From positions 1-64,000 of the forward strand of contig CAMFGZ010000020.1 of assembly GCA_945952105.1 (NCBI GenBank): 64,000 bases of DNA. Direction: 5' to 3'. How positions within the stretch are numbered: the first letter of the stretch is position 1; every line of letters starts with the position of its first letter. The position numbers and the translations under genes are program-made. The notes below the pieces were generated by a model. The model ran no database searches and was not told the origin of the DNA. It saw only the letters and a program-made list of their open reading frames with translations. This DNA is from an uncultured Rhodospirillaceae bacterium (GTDB lineage Bacteria; Pseudomonadota; Alphaproteobacteria; Reyranellales; Reyranellaceae). Shown piece after piece: positions 37,056 through 46,847 of the stretch.

Positions 37056-37084
37056 ATATAGGCTTCCGCCTGCCGACTGGCAAG
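37056..37084 (-). promoter_or_regulatory. Promoter of the rimP-nusA-infB operon
   Basis: On the minus strand CTTGCC (37079-37084), 17 nt, then CTATAT (37056-37061). Both hexamers match the alphaproteobacterial housekeeping consensus CTTGAC-N17-CTATAT (5 of 6 and 6 of 6). The start would fall near 37049, giving a leader of about 110 nt that contains the terminator-like hairpin. Confidence 0.7.
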
Positions 37085-37151
37085 GGTTTCCGGCACGCCC
37101 TATGGGAGGGCCTCACTCACCCTCTATATATTGTGTGGCCAAACCCTAGAT

Positions 37152-37178
37152 CCTCCTCCCCATTTGAATGGGAGGAGG
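37152..37178 (-). terminator. Hairpin repeat after trmB
   Basis: CCTCCTCCCCATT (37152-37164), a TG loop and AATGGGAGGAGG (37167-37178) form a strong stem with one bulged C. It lies 10 nt beyond the trmB stop. It is a close relative of the stem at 10865, so it belongs to the same palindromic repeat family; it probably ends the trmB transcript. Confidence 0.5.
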
Positions 37179-37187
37179 GTCACTTTG

Positions 37188-37916
37188 TCATCGACGCCGC
37201 AACCTCAGGAAGACGGGCTTGTGGCCGGCGAGCATCTTCTTTTCGTAGCGGGTGGCGGGCCAGTCTTCGGGGCGGCTGCGCCAGTCGGCGGGGGTTTCGG
37301 CCAGCCATTCGAAGTCGGGATGGCGGCAGGCATGCTCGACCATCCAGGGAAGGTAGCTCGGATCGTCGGTCGCCACGCGCAACTCGGCACCCGGTTTCAT
37401 CAGGCGCGCGAGGATGTCGAGGTTCGAGCGCTGCACGAAGCGGCGCTTGTGATGGCGGGTCTTGGGCCACGGATCGGGGAACAGCACGAAGGCGCGCGAC
37501 AGCGACTGCGGCGGCAGCGCCTGCATCACGAAGCGCGCGTCGTCGGTGAACAGCCGCACGTTCGACACGCCCGTCCGCTCGATGTGGGCCAGGCACTTGG
37601 CGACCCCGTTGATGTAGGGCTCGCAGCCGATCAGCCCGACACCGGCATGCTGCTCGGCCTGCCAGACGAGATGCTCGCCCGCGCCGAAGCCGACTTCGAG
37701 CCACACGCCGTCCGGCGGCAAGGTACCGCCGAAAGCCTGGGCGAGATCGATCTTCGCGGCGCTCTCGGCAACCTCGTTGTCGGGCGTGACGATGGGCGCG
37801 GCCGGCAGGGCGACTTCGAGGCGAGGCAGCAGCGTGTCGAGCAGCGACTGCTGCCCGGCCCGCAGTTTCTTGCCCCGTCGACGGCCATGCAGCGTGCGTC
37901 GGCGGGCTTCTTCCAT
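37188..37916 (-). CDS. trmB: tRNA (guanosine(46)-N7)-methyltransferase TrmB
   Basis: 242 residues. SAM-binding motif VWLEVGFGAGEHL, the RAFVLFPDPWPKTRHHKRR block containing the catalytic Asp, and LRVATDDPSYLPWM are all family hallmarks. It makes m7G46 in the variable loop of tRNAs. The ATG at 37916 gives the expected N-terminus (RRRTLHGRRRGKKLRAGQQSLLD). It is just upstream of the nusA operon but has its own hairpin end. Confidence 0.96.
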   Translation of the reverse strand: MEEARRRTLHGRRRGKKLRAGQQSLLDTLLPRLEVALPAAPIVTPDNEVAESAAKIDLAQAFGGTLPPDGVWLEVGFGAGEHLVWQAEQHAGVGLIGCEPYINGVAKCLAHIERTGVSNVRLFTDDARFVMQALPPQSLSRAFVLFPDPWPKTRHHKRRFVQRSNLDILARLMKPGAELRVATDDPSYLPWMVEHACRHPDFEWLAETPADWRSRPEDWPATRYEKKMLAGHKPVFLRLRRR

Positions 37917-37939
37917 GATCCTACGAGTCCTGGCCGGCC

Positions 37940-39484
37940 CTACATGATCACGTCGATGAGGTACGGGCCCTTGTGCGACATGGCGTAGGTGAGCTGCTTT
38001 GTGAGCTCCTCCAGATTGGTCGCCTTGCCGCTCGCCACGCCCATGCCCTTGGCCAGATCGGTGAATTGCAGCGTCGGCCGGTCGAGAGTCAGCATGTCGA
38101 TGGCGCGCGGGCCGGGATTGGCCGCGCCGACATCGGCGAGCTGGCTGTAGAGGATGTTGTAGGAGCGGTTGGAGAAGATCATCACGCAGACGTCGAGATT
38201 CTCGCGCGCCATCGTCCACAGCGACTGGATCGTGTACATCGACGAGCCGTCGCCGATCATGCAGATGACCTTGCGATCCGGGCAGGCGACGGCGGCGCCG
38301 ACCGCGACGGGCGCGCCGAAGCCGATCGAGCCGCCCATGTTGTTCAGCCAGTCGTGCGGCGGCGCGCCGGCGCTGAACGGGAAGAAGCCCCGGCCCGTCG
38401 TCACCGATTCGTCGACCACGATGGCGCCTTCCGGCATCGTCGCGCCGAGCGCCTGGCCGAGGCCGTCGAGCGTGAACTTGCCGGTCGGACGCTCCGGACG
38501 GCTCGGCTGGGCAACGCCCGCAGCCTTCTCGTTCATCGCGTCGAGTTCCATCGCCAGCGCTTCCAGCGAGCCCAGGATATCGCCTTCGACGGGGCACAGG
38601 ACGGTCGTCTCGCAGCCGTCCGGCGTCAGCACCGACGGCTTGCCGGGATAGGCGAAGAAGGCGAACGGCGCCTTGGCGCCGCACAGCACCATCTGCTGCG
38701 TGCCCTTGAGCTGGGCCTGCGCCTGCTCGATCACGAAGTGCAGGCGCAGCACGGGAATGCGGCCCGCGCCGCGCTCGATGCGCGCGGTGCCGCCGGCACC
38801 CTGCACCTTGCAGCCGGTCTTGGCGGCGATCTTGCCGGCGAGTTCGAGGCCGCGTGCGCGCAGCGCCCGGCCACCGATGAACAGCATCGCGTTCGGCTTC
38901 TTCAGCGCCTTGGCGGCGGCAACGACCGCCTCCTTGCTGGGCTTGGCCGGCGCCGGCGCGGCCGGCGTGTCGGCCACGCCCTCGGCTTCGCCCCAGGCGG
39001 TGTCGGCCGGCAGGATCAGGGTCGCGATCTGGCCCGGCGCCACGTTGGCGGCCTGGATCGCGAGCGCACCGTCGCCCGCCACCGTCCTGGAAGTCGGCGA
39101 GGTCTTGACCCAATGCGAGAAGGGCCGCGCGATGCCTTCGATGTCGGCGGTCAGCGGCGTGTCGTACTTGATGTGATAGAGTGCGTGCTCGCCCACGATG
39201 TTGACGACACCGGAGCCCGCCTTCTTGGCGTTGTGCAGGTTGGCCGCCGCGTTGGCGAGGCCGGGACCGAGATGCAGCAGGGTCGAGGCCGGCTTGTCGG
39301 TCATGCGGTAATAGCCGTCGGCGGCGCCGCTGCAGACGCCTTCGAACAGGCCGAGCACGCAGCGCATGCCCTCCACGCGGTCGAGCGCGCCGACGAAGTG
39401 CATTTCCGAAGTGCCAGGGTTGGCGAAACAGACCTCCACGCCGCCCTTCACCAAGGTGCGGACCAGACTTTCAGCTCCGTTCAT
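37940..39484 (-). CDS. Thiamine-diphosphate enzyme, acetolactate synthase large subunit-like
   Basis: 514 residues of the POX/AHAS family. Landmarks are an N-terminal Pyr domain with the cofactor-activating Glu in LGLFEGVCSGAADGYYRM, and the C-terminal ThDP motif GDGSSMYTIQSLWTMARENLDVCVMIFSNRSYN. It is shorter than catabolic or biosynthetic AHAS (about 560-600), and no ilvN or ilvC gene is near, so it is more likely a decarboxylase or ligase of unknown substrate than a branched-chain enzyme. The ATG at 39484 follows GGGGGGAG. Confidence 0.85.
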   Translation of the reverse strand: MNGAESLVRTLVKGGVEVCFANPGTSEMHFVGALDRVEGMRCVLGLFEGVCSGAADGYYRMTDKPASTLLHLGPGLANAAANLHNAKKAGSGVVNIVGEHALYHIKYDTPLTADIEGIARPFSHWVKTSPTSRTVAGDGALAIQAANVAPGQIATLILPADTAWGEAEGVADTPAAPAPAKPSKEAVVAAAKALKKPNAMLFIGGRALRARGLELAGKIAAKTGCKVQGAGGTARIERGAGRIPVLRLHFVIEQAQAQLKGTQQMVLCGAKAPFAFFAYPGKPSVLTPDGCETTVLCPVEGDILGSLEALAMELDAMNEKAAGVAQPSRPERPTGKFTLDGLGQALGATMPEGAIVVDESVTTGRGFFPFSAGAPPHDWLNNMGGSIGFGAPVAVGAAVACPDRKVICMIGDGSSMYTIQSLWTMARENLDVCVMIFSNRSYNILYSQLADVGAANPGPRAIDMLTLDRPTLQFTDLAKGMGVASGKATNLEELTKQLTYAMSHKGPYLIDVIM

Positions 39485-39607
39485 CGACTCCCCCCAAACC
39501 GGAAAATTCAAATCGGCGGCACCCTAGGCCACTCGCGCCGTTAACCCAAGACATTGCGATTGCAGGAGAATTTCGTTTGTCGAACGTTCTCTCTTTATTC
39601 TCAACGT

Positions 39608-39636
39608 CTTGTCCGCTATATTTGAAGCATTATTTG
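39608..39636 (+). promoter_or_regulatory. Possible promoter in an AT-rich patch
   Basis: CTTGTC (39608-39613), 17 nt, TATTTG (39631-39636). The -35 matches the alphaproteobacterial consensus in 5 of 6 positions; the -10 is weak. The surrounding 120 nt (39540-39660) are clearly richer in A+T than the rest of the window. Transcription would start about 20 nt before the orphan ORF. Confidence 0.35.
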
Positions 39637-39662
39637 AATTCTTTGATACGAAAGTCCTTTCC

Positions 39663-40094
39663 ATGAGCCATTCGGAGCCGTCCGACAGCTCGGCCGACGC
39701 GCTTTTCGTCATCGGCGCTGACCTCGTCGAATTCGATCGCCGCGACCTGCCGATCTATGCGACGCCTGCCTCGCGCTGGGACGCAGCGGGCGCTGACGCC
39801 GTTTCCTACGGCGCGCCGCTCGACCGCCTGTTCGGTGAGCCTGGCCAGGTCTTCGTCGATGGCGCGCCCGGCTCGACCGTCGCAGATTTCCTGGCGTCCG
39901 CAAGCGAGGATACTCTGGTCGCGCTCAGCGACCTGTCGGAGGGGTTGATGCTGCCGATGGCCGACGCGCCCGCGCCGATGAGCGAGAGCGCCGCCGTCTA
40001 TGATTTCGGAGCGGACACCCACGCCGTCGTCCATGTCCAGGACGGCATGAATTGGGACCAGACCGATGCCGGATGGTCTTTCGACCACCTCTAG
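39663..40094 (+). CDS. Hypothetical acidic protein
   Basis: 143 residues that I do not recognise. Codon third positions are strongly G/C, as in neighbouring genes, which supports real coding. The protein is rich in Asp, Ala and Ser, has no signal peptide, membrane segment or cysteine, and ends in WDQTDAGWSFDHL. The frame is open from 39609, but those 18 codons have low third-position GC, so the ATG at 39663 is preferred. Two perfect hairpins directly follow the stop. It lies alone between two minus-strand genes. Confidence 0.6.
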   Translation: MSHSEPSDSSADALFVIGADLVEFDRRDLPIYATPASRWDAAGADAVSYGAPLDRLFGEPGQVFVDGAPGSTVADFLASASEDTLVALSDLSEGLMLPMADAPAPMSESAAVYDFGADTHAVVHVQDGMNWDQTDAGWSFDHL

Positions 40095-40144
40095 GCCGAG
40101 CGAAGCTCGGCCAGTGAGCGTCAGGACATTGCGTAGCAATGTCC
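40094..40144. terminator. Two adjacent perfect hairpins
   Basis: GGCCGAGC (40094-40101), loop GAA, GCTCGGCC (40105-40112); and GGACATTGC (40124-40132), loop GTA, GCAATGTCC (40136-40144). They sit between the orphan acidic ORF and the convergent amidohydrolase gene. No T-run follows, so they may be REP-like palindromes that end or protect both transcripts. Confidence 0.5.
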
Positions 40145-40177
40145 GGGAGCGTCGAAGGAAGAACGAACCCTCATGAC

Positions 40178-41371
40178 CTACGCCGCGTCGCCCAGCTCGA
40201 GTTGGACGAGGTTCATCCAGTAGGCCGCGCCGGTCGTCAGGATCTGGTCGTTGAAGTCGTAAAGCGGCGAATGCACGTTCTGGCAGCCGCCCTCGCCCGT
40301 TCCACCGTTGCCGATCATGATGTAGGCGCCGGGCTTCTTCTCCAGCATGAAGGCGAAATCCTCGGCGCCGGCAATCGGCGCTGTGTTCGCCTCGACGTGC
40401 TCGCGGCCGACCGTCATCGCCGCGGCCTCGACCGCGACCGACGTCTGGTCGGGGGCGTTGACCAGTGCCGGGTAACGGCGGTGATACTTGGCAATCGCCT
40501 CGCAGCCGCCGGCCTGGGCAATGCCCGTCGCGACTTCGGCCAACCGCTTCTCCAGCAGATTGCGCACGTCGGCCGAGAAGCTGCGGGCGGTGCCGCGGAT
40601 CAGCACTTCCGACGGGATGACGTTGGGCGAGCCCGGCGTGCCGGCGGCGATATGGCCGACGCTGAGCACGGCCGCCTGGCTCGGCGGCACGTTACGACCG
40701 ACGATGCCCTGCACCGCGACGATGAACTGCGCCGCCACGAAGGTGGGATCGGTGCCGCGATCGGGCATCGCGCCGTGACCGCCGGTGCCCTTGAACACGA
40801 CTTCCCAGCTGTCGGACGAGGCCAGCATCGCGCCGGTGCGGATGGCGAAATGGCCGACCGGGAAGCCCGGCATGTTGTGCATGCCGTAGACCACGTCGCA
40901 GGGAAACTTCTCGAACAGACCTTCCTCGATCATGACACGCGCGCCGCCCAGCCCTTCCTCGGCCGGCTGGAAGATGAAGTGCACGGTGCCGGCGAAATCG
41001 GGCGCCGCCGCGAGCTGCTTGGCCGCGCCCAGCAGCATCGTCGTGTGACCGTCATGACCGCAGGCATGCATCTTGTTGGGAATCGACGAGGCGTAATCGA
41101 AGTCGTTCTTCTCCTGCAGATGCAGCGCGTCCATGTCGGCACGCAGACCGATCGTCTTCTGGCCCGGACGATTGCCCTTCAGGGTGCCGACCACGCCGGT
41201 GGTGGCGAGGCCGCGATGGACCTTGAGGCCCCAGGCGGTGAGCTTGTCGGCCACGATCTGGGCCGTCCGCTCTTCCTCGAAGGCGGTTTCGGGATGGCGA
41301 TGGATGTCGCGGCGGATGGCGGTGAGATCGGCCAGGTCGCCGGCGAGAAGGTCGGGCGTATATCGGGTCAT
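40178..41371 (-). CDS. M20 family amidohydrolase (hippurate hydrolase-like)
   Basis: 397 residues of the M20D peptidase/aminoacylase group. Metal-binding landmarks are MHACGHDGHTTMLLGAAK, FIFQPAEEGLGGARVMIEEGLFE and APIAGAEDFAFMLEKKPGAY. It hydrolyses N-acyl amino acids or similar amides in the cytoplasm. It is 51 nt downstream of ilvD and may share its transcript, but no shared pathway is evident. Confidence 0.9.
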   Translation of the reverse strand: MTRYTPDLLAGDLADLTAIRRDIHRHPETAFEEERTAQIVADKLTAWGLKVHRGLATTGVVGTLKGNRPGQKTIGLRADMDALHLQEKNDFDYASSIPNKMHACGHDGHTTMLLGAAKQLAAAPDFAGTVHFIFQPAEEGLGGARVMIEEGLFEKFPCDVVYGMHNMPGFPVGHFAIRTGAMLASSDSWEVVFKGTGGHGAMPDRGTDPTFVAAQFIVAVQGIVGRNVPPSQAAVLSVGHIAAGTPGSPNVIPSEVLIRGTARSFSADVRNLLEKRLAEVATGIAQAGGCEAIAKYHRRYPALVNAPDQTSVAVEAAAMTVGREHVEANTAPIAGAEDFAFMLEKKPGAYIMIGNGGTGEGGCQNVHSPLYDFNDQILTTGAAYWMNLVQLELGDAA

Positions 41372-41422
41372 GGGTTTCTCCTAGGCGGCGGAGACTACTC
41401 CCTTTCCCTTCCGCCCGCTCGA

Positions 41423-43270
41423 CTACTCGAGTTTCGAGACGTCGCGCACGGCACCGCGGGCGGCGTTGGTCGTCAGCGCCGCATAGGCCCGCAGGGCGGG
41501 CGAGACCCGGCGCTTGCGACCGGCCGGCTTCCACGCCGCCGCGCCGCGGTCGGTCATCGCCGTGCGGCGCGCGGCCAGCACCTCTTCCGCGACGTCGAGA
41601 TGGAGGGTGCGCCGGGGAATGTCGATCACGATGCGGTCGCCCGTCTCGACCAGCCCGATCAGCCCGCCCTCGGCCGCTTCCGGAGAGACGTGCCCGATCG
41701 AAAGGCCCGAGCTGCCGCCGGAGAAACGGCCGTCCGTCACCAGCGCGCAGACCTTCCCGAGGCCCTTCGATTTCAGGTAGCTCGTCGGATAGAGCATCTC
41801 CTGCATGCCGGGGCCGCCTTTCGGCCCCTCGTAACGCACCACCACGACATCGCCGGCCCGGACTTCGTTGAGCAGGATGCCGCTCACCGCCGCATCCTGG
41901 CTCTCGAAGACGCGCGCCGTGCCGGTAAAAGCGAGCATCGATCCGTCGACGCCGGCGGTCTTCACGATGCATCCCTCGGGCGCCAGGTTGCCGTAGAGCA
42001 CCGCGAGCCCGCCTTCCCGGGAGAACGGATGCTCGACCGACCGGATCACCCCGGCGCGACGGTCGGTGTCGAGATCTTCCCGGCGCGCGCACTGACTGAA
42101 AGCCTGCGTCGTGCGGACGCCGCCCGGCGCCGCGCGAAACAATTTGTGCGCGGCCTCGCTGTCGGTGCGCGCGATGTCCCAGCGGGCGAGCGCCTCGGAA
42201 ATCGTCGGCGCATGCACGGTCGGCAGGCTGCCGTCGATTAATCCGCCGCGATCGAGCTCGCCCAGGATCGCCATGATGCCGCCGGCGCGATGGACGTCCT
42301 CCATGTGCACGTCGGCGACGGTGGGAGCCACCTTGCAGAGGCAGGGCACGTGCCGCGACAGGCGATCGATGTCGGCCATGGTGAAGTCGACCTCGCCCTC
42401 GCGCGCCGCCGCCAGGAGATGCAGCACGGTATTGGTCGAGCCGCCCATGGCGATGTCGAGGCTCATCGCATTCTCGAAGGCGCGGCGGTTGGCGATGGTG
42501 CGGGGCAGAGCCGTCGCGTCGTCCTGCTCGTACCAGCGACGCGCGAGATCGACGACGACGCGGCCGGCTTCTCGGAAGAGAAGCTCGCGATCGGCATGGG
42601 TGGCAACCAGCGAGCCGTTGCCCGGCAAGGCGAGGCCCAGCGCCTCGGTGAGGCAGTTCATCGAGTTGGCCGTGAACATGCCCGAACAGGAGCCGCAGGT
42701 CGGACACGCCGCCGCCTCGACGGCGGCGACTTCCTCGTCGGTGTAGCTGTCGTCGGCGGCCACGATCATCGCGTCGATCAGGTCGACGGCGCGCTTGCGG
42801 CCCTTCACCGTGACCTTGCCGGCCTCCATCGGTCCGCCCGAGATGAACACGGTCGGGATGTTGAGGCGCATCGTGGCCATCAGCATGCCGGGGGTGATCT
42901 TGTCGCAATTGGAGATGCAGACCAGCGCGTCGGCGCAGTGCGCATTCACCATGTACTCGACACTGTCGGCGATCAGGTCGCGACTCGGCAGCGAATAGAG
43001 CATGCCGTCGTGACCCATCGCGATGCCGTCGTCGACGGCGATGGTGTTGAACTCTCTGGCGACACCGCCCGCTGCCTCGATCTCTCCGGCAACGAGCTGG
43101 CCCAGGTCCTTGAGGTGCACATGGCCCGGCACGAACTGCGTGAAGGAGTTGGCGATGGCGATGATCGGCTTGCCGAAATCGGAGTCCTTCATGCCCGTCG
43201 CGCGCCAGAGGCCGCGGGCGCCGGCCATGTTGCGGCCGTGGGTCGTGGTGCGGGAACGATAGGCGGGCAT
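41423..43270 (-). CDS. ilvD: Dihydroxy-acid dehydratase IlvD
   Basis: Dehydrates 2,3-dihydroxy-3-methylbutanoate and its homologue in valine and isoleucine synthesis. 615 residues. Fe-S ligands appear in [13 protein letters not shown] and [16 protein letters not shown]; other signatures include [13 protein letters not shown] and [11 protein letters not shown]. The ATG at 43270 is chosen because GGAGG precedes it; the longer frame to 43324 lacks support. It is divergent from a LysR gene. Confidence 0.97.
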   Translation of the reverse strand: MPAYRSRTTTHGRNMAGARGLWRATGMKDSDFGKPIIAIANSFTQFVPGHVHLKDLGQLVAGEIEAAGGVAREFNTIAVDDGIAMGHDGMLYSLPSRDLIADSVEYMVNAHCADALVCISNCDKITPGMLMATMRLNIPTVFISGGPMEAGKVTVKGRKRAVDLIDAMIVAADDSYTDEEVAAVEAAACPTCGSCSGMFTANSMNCLTEALGLALPGNGSLVATHADRELLFREAGRVVVDLARRWYEQDDATALPRTIANRRAFENAMSLDIAMGGSTNTVLHLLAAAREGEVDFTMADIDRLSRHVPCLCKVAPTVADVHMEDVHRAGGIMAILGELDRGGLIDGSLPTVHAPTISEALARWDIARTDSEAAHKLFRAAPGGVRTTQAFSQCARREDLDTDRRAGVIRSVEHPFSREGGLAVLYGNLAPEGCIVKTAGVDGSMLAFTGTARVFESQDAAVSGILLNEVRAGDVVVVRYEGPKGGPGMQEMLYPTSYLKSKGLGKVCALVTDGRFSGGSSGLSIGHVSPEAAEGGLIGLVETGDRIVIDIPRRTLHLDVAEEVLAARRTAMTDRGAAAWKPAGRKRRVSPALRAYAALTTNAARGAVRDVSKLE

Positions 43271-43376
43271 CTTTTCCTCCGACGGGCAGGCTTGAACCTC
43301 TTCCCCCGGATAAGCGACCACCAATCGACTGTGAAATATATTAATGAATGTCTATTGAGACGTGTAGAGTATCACC
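43271..43376. promoter_or_regulatory. ilvD-LysR divergent promoter region
   Basis: 106 nt between two divergent genes. The half near the LysR gene is AT-rich (43332-43352 carries AATATATT and TTAATGAAT), unlike its surroundings. LysR proteins commonly bind such intergenic regions with T-N11-A sites; I cannot fix one site with confidence. Confidence 0.4.
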
Positions 43377-44291
43377 ATGGACATGCGGCAGCTTCGACAC
43401 TTCGCGACGGTCGCCCGGACCCTGCATTTCGGTCACGCAGCCGAGCAGCTCGGAATGACGCAACCGCCGCTCAGCCAGTCGATCATGACACTGGAGCGCG
43501 AACTGGGCGCGCCGCTGTTCGTGCGGACACGCCGCAGCGTGGCTCTGACGCCGTTCGGCCGTGAATGGCTGGTCCATGTGCGCGGCCTGATCGAGCGGAT
43601 GGACGCCCTGCCGGGGATTGCCCGCCGACTGCGCGATGGCAGCGGCGGCCGAATCGAGATCTCCTTCGTGAGCACCGCCGACTACAACATCCTGCCCGAT
43701 CTCGTGCGGCGCTACGCCTCGCTTTTCCCCGACGTCGAGATTTCTCTCACCGAGGCCACGAGCGACGTGCAGATCGCCCGGCTCCTCGCGGGCGAGGGCC
43801 ATGTCGGCCTGGTGATCCCGCCGCCCAACGCCGCGTTGCCCCGTCCCCTCTCCTATGTGCCGCTGGTGACGGAGCCGCTGGTCGCGGCCGTGCCCGAAAG
43901 CTGGATCGCCGGCGGCAGGCTCACGCTCTCCGGCGATCGTCTCGCCCCGGAAGCCGTCGTGGGCGCACCTCTGATCCTGTTTCCGCGCCAGAGTGCGCCC
44001 GCCTTCCATGACCTCGTGACCGGCTACTACGCCGCCCATGGCGGGCAGGCGCGGATCGCGCAGGAGGCGATCCAGATGCAGACGATCATCAGCCTGGTGT
44101 CCGCCGGCATGGGGATCGCGCTGGTGCCCGCCTCGCTGCGCAACCTGGCCCGCAACGGCGTGGCCTATGTCGAGCTGGGTGGCAGCGCACCCGTGCTGGA
44201 AACCGGCATTACCTGGCGTACCGGCGATACGACGGCGACCATTGCGCACTTCGTCGGGGTCGCACGCGCCGTCAGCGGCCGGACGGCCTAG
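43377..44291 (+). CDS. LysR family transcriptional regulator
   Basis: 304 residues. The helix-turn-helix (MDMRQLRHFATVARTLHFGHAAEQLGMTQPPLSQSIMTLEREL) is followed by a standard effector domain (ISFVSTADYNILPDLVRRY to VSAGMGIALVPASLRNL). It faces away from ilvD across a short AT-rich gap, so ilvD and the M20 gene are its likeliest targets. The effector is unknown. Confidence 0.92.
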   Translation: MDMRQLRHFATVARTLHFGHAAEQLGMTQPPLSQSIMTLERELGAPLFVRTRRSVALTPFGREWLVHVRGLIERMDALPGIARRLRDGSGGRIEISFVSTADYNILPDLVRRYASLFPDVEISLTEATSDVQIARLLAGEGHVGLVIPPPNAALPRPLSYVPLVTEPLVAAVPESWIAGGRLTLSGDRLAPEAVVGAPLILFPRQSAPAFHDLVTGYYAAHGGQARIAQEAIQMQTIISLVSAGMGIALVPASLRNLARNGVAYVELGGSAPVLETGITWRTGDTTATIAHFVGVARAVSGRTA

Positions 44292-44379
44292 CGCCGGCCC
44301 CTCGGCACGTCGGGCCGTCCCAACCGTTGTGCCTGTTGCCGGCATCCTGCACAGTCCGCCTCTCCTTCATCCCGGATGA

Positions 44380-45192
44380 ATGGTCATGACAGAGTCCGCC
44401 ACACCCTCCGGAGCAAGACCCCGGCTCTATCAAACACCGTCATCCTACTATTCGATGATCGCGCGCCTCGCGCTCGCCGAAGGCGGCATCGCCTACGAGC
44501 GTGTCTTCGTCGACATCCATTTCCGCCTGAGCCAGCAGCAGCCGGACTATGTGCGGCTCAATCCGGGCATGACCGTGCCGACGCTGGTGCTGGCCGATCG
44601 TATCCTGGTCGAGAGTCGCGACATCGCCGAGTATGCACTGGGCCCGGCGCCCGATGCCGAGACGAAAGCCTGGGTCGATCTTCACTTTGGCTATCCGATC
44701 GAGGAACTGACCTTCGGCGGGCTGCTGGCCCGCAACCCGCTGGCGCGGATCATGATCCCGAAGCGGCTGGAAGCGGCCCGCCGCCAGCTCCTCGCGCATG
44801 CCGCCGCGACGCCCGATCTCGCTTCTCTCTATCAAGCCCGCGCCGCGGTCTTCGCCCGGCGCGTCGCCACCTTCGAACCGGACGCCGTCGTGAAGCTTTC
44901 GCAGCGCCGCCGCGCCGAGGCGATCGGCTTCATGGACCGGCTCGAGCAGACGCTGCGCGACGGACGTGCGGTCCTGGTCCCGCCCGCCTACGGGGTCGCC
45001 GACATCGTCTGGACCGTGTTCCTCGGCCGCATGGAATTCGCCGGTCTCGGCGCGGAAATCCCGAAGCGGCCGGCGCTCGCACGCTACTGGACCGCCATGC
45101 AGGCGCGTCCCAGCTTCCAGGCTGCCGACATATGGACGAAGTTCCACCTCGGCCGGCTGATCGGCGGAATTCTGGGCATCGACAGGCGCTGA
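44380..45192 (+). CDS. Glutathione S-transferase family protein
   Basis: 270 residues. The thioredoxin-like N-terminal domain (LYQTPSSYYSMIARLALAEGGIAYERVFVDI, then NPGMTVPTLVLADRILVESRDIAEYAL with the conserved cis-Pro and Ser) is followed by an all-helical domain. It has a longer helical part than most GSTs (about 200 residues). Either the ATG at 44380 or the one at 44386 may be the start. Substrate unknown; it is not obviously linked to hisA downstream. Confidence 0.85.
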   Translation: MVMTESATPSGARPRLYQTPSSYYSMIARLALAEGGIAYERVFVDIHFRLSQQQPDYVRLNPGMTVPTLVLADRILVESRDIAEYALGPAPDAETKAWVDLHFGYPIEELTFGGLLARNPLARIMIPKRLEAARRQLLAHAAATPDLASLYQARAAVFARRVATFEPDAVVKLSQRRRAEAIGFMDRLEQTLRDGRAVLVPPAYGVADIVWTVFLGRMEFAGLGAEIPKRPALARYWTAMQARPSFQAADIWTKFHLGRLIGGILGIDRR

Positions 45193-45250
45193 CCGGGGAG
45201 GCCGGATCGGGGTGGCGTCCGGGGGCCCCCCGCGCTAAACCCCGGCCGCC

Positions 45251-45979
45251 ATGATCCTATTCCCCGCGATCGACCTCAAGGACGGCAAGTGCGTGCGCCT
45301 GCTCCGCGGCGACATGCAGCGTGCCACCGTGTTCAACGACAGCCCGGCCGCCCAGGCCAAGGCCTTTGCCAATGCCGGCTGCGAGTGGCTGCATCTGGTC
45401 GACCTGAATGGCGCGGTCGAGGGCCATCCGGTCAACCGCGCAGCGGTCGAGAGCATCCTGAAGGACGTCGAGGTGCCCACCCAGCTGGGTGGCGGCATCC
45501 GCACCATCGAGAGCATCGCTCAGTGGTTCGAGGCCGGCGTGAAGCGGGTGATCCTGGGCACCATCGCCGTCAAGGAGCCGGGCCTGGTGAAGGCCGCCTG
45601 CAAGCAGTGGCCGGGCCAGATCGCGGTCGGCATCGACGCCCGCGAGGGAATCGTGGCGGTCGACGGCTGGACCAAGCAGAGCACGGTGCGCGCGCTCGAT
45701 CTCGCTCTGCGCTTCGAGGATGCCGGCGTCTCGGCCATCATCTACACCGACATCGACCGCGACGGCGCCATGGGCGGCGTCAACGTCGACGCGACGGTGA
45801 CGCTCGCCCAGCATCTCACCACGCCGGTCATTGCCTCGGGCGGCGTGAGTTCGCTCGACGACCTGCGCGAGCTGAAGCCCACCGAGGAATTCGGCATCGT
45901 GGGCGCCATCGTCGGCCGCGCGCTCTATGACGGTCGCGTGACGGTGCCCGACGCGATCCGCGTTCTGAAGGGCGAGTAG
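45251..45979 (+). CDS. hisA: ProFAR isomerase HisA
   Basis: 1-(5-phosphoribosyl)-5-[(5-phosphoribosylamino)methylideneamino]imidazole-4-carboxamide isomerase of histidine synthesis. 242 residues of a TIM barrel. Catalytic Asp8 ([14 protein letters not shown]) and the partner Asp in [10 protein letters not shown] are present, as are the phosphate-binding GGGIR and ASGGVSS. It precedes hisF by 5 nt. The usual upstream hisB and hisH are absent here; a GST gene is found instead. Confidence 0.97.
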   Translation: MILFPAIDLKDGKCVRLLRGDMQRATVFNDSPAAQAKAFANAGCEWLHLVDLNGAVEGHPVNRAAVESILKDVEVPTQLGGGIRTIESIAQWFEAGVKRVILGTIAVKEPGLVKAACKQWPGQIAVGIDAREGIVAVDGWTKQSTVRALDLALRFEDAGVSAIIYTDIDRDGAMGGVNVDATVTLAQHLTTPVIASGGVSSLDDLRELKPTEEFGIVGAIVGRALYDGRVTVPDAIRVLKGE

Positions 45980-45984
45980 CGCCC

Positions 45985-46758
45985 ATGCTCAAGGTCCGCA
46001 TCATCCCCTGCCTCGACGTCAAGGACGGCCGCGTCGTGAAAGGGGTGCAGTTCGTCGGCCTGCGCGATGCCGGCGACCCGGTCGAGCAGGCGCGCATCTA
46101 CGACGCCGCCGGCGCCGACGAACTCACCTTCCTCGACATCACGGCGAGCCACGAGAACCGCGATACGATCCTCGACGTCGTCGGCCGCACCGCCGAGCAG
46201 TGCTTCATGCCGCTGACGGTGGGCGGCGGCGTGCGCCAGGTCGAGGACATCCGCCGCCTGCTGCTGGCCGGCGCCGACAAGGTCTCGATCAACTCCGCCG
46301 CGGTGGCGCGGCCGGACTTCGTGCGCGAAGCGGCAGAGAAATACGGCGACCAGTGCATCGTCGTGGCGATCGACGCGCGCAGCACCGGTCCGGGCAAGTG
46401 GGAGGTCTTCACCCATGGCGGCCGCAAGGGCACCGGCCTCGACGCGATCGACTGGGCACGCCGCATGGCCGAGTCGGGCGCGGGCGAGATCCTTCTCACC
46501 TCGATGGACCGTGACGGTACCAAGTCGGGTTTCGATCTCGAACTGACCCGCGCGGTGTCGGATGCGGTCCCGGTGCCGGTCGTTGCGTCCGGCGGTGTCG
46601 GCACGCTCGATCATCTGGTCGATGGCGTTACGAAGGGCGGCGCTTCGGCCGTGCTCGCTGCATCGATCTTTCACTTCGGCGAATTCACGATCGCACAGGC
46701 GAAGGATCATCTCGCGCGCGCTGGCGTGCCGGTACGACAAATCTCGCGCGTGGCATGA
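45985..46758 (+). CDS. hisF: Imidazole glycerol phosphate synthase subunit HisF
   Basis: Cyclase subunit that receives ammonia from HisH and makes IGP and AICAR. 257 residues of a TIM barrel. Catalytic Asp11 ([15 protein letters not shown]) and the second Asp in [18 protein letters not shown] are in place, with phosphate loops VGGGVRQ and ASGGVGT. Its partner HisH is not encoded in the window. Confidence 0.97.
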   Translation: MLKVRIIPCLDVKDGRVVKGVQFVGLRDAGDPVEQARIYDAAGADELTFLDITASHENRDTILDVVGRTAEQCFMPLTVGGGVRQVEDIRRLLLAGADKVSINSAAVARPDFVREAAEKYGDQCIVVAIDARSTGPGKWEVFTHGGRKGTGLDAIDWARRMAESGAGEILLTSMDRDGTKSGFDLELTRAVSDAVPVPVVASGGVGTLDHLVDGVTKGGASAVLAASIFHFGEFTIAQAKDHLARAGVPVRQISRVA

Positions 46759-46847
46759 TTTTGGCGTAAAGTCGCCGCGGCGCCCGTCGAAGAGGCGTAG
46801 TCAGATTTGCGATCGCCCATCCCCCCGGGCGGCGGAGTTTCCCGCGG

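Noticed and set aside
39630..40139. 169-codon minus-strand frame opposite the acidic hypothetical gene
   Set aside because: The plus frame has the better third-position GC and a defined 3' hairpin end; the minus frame reads through both hairpins.
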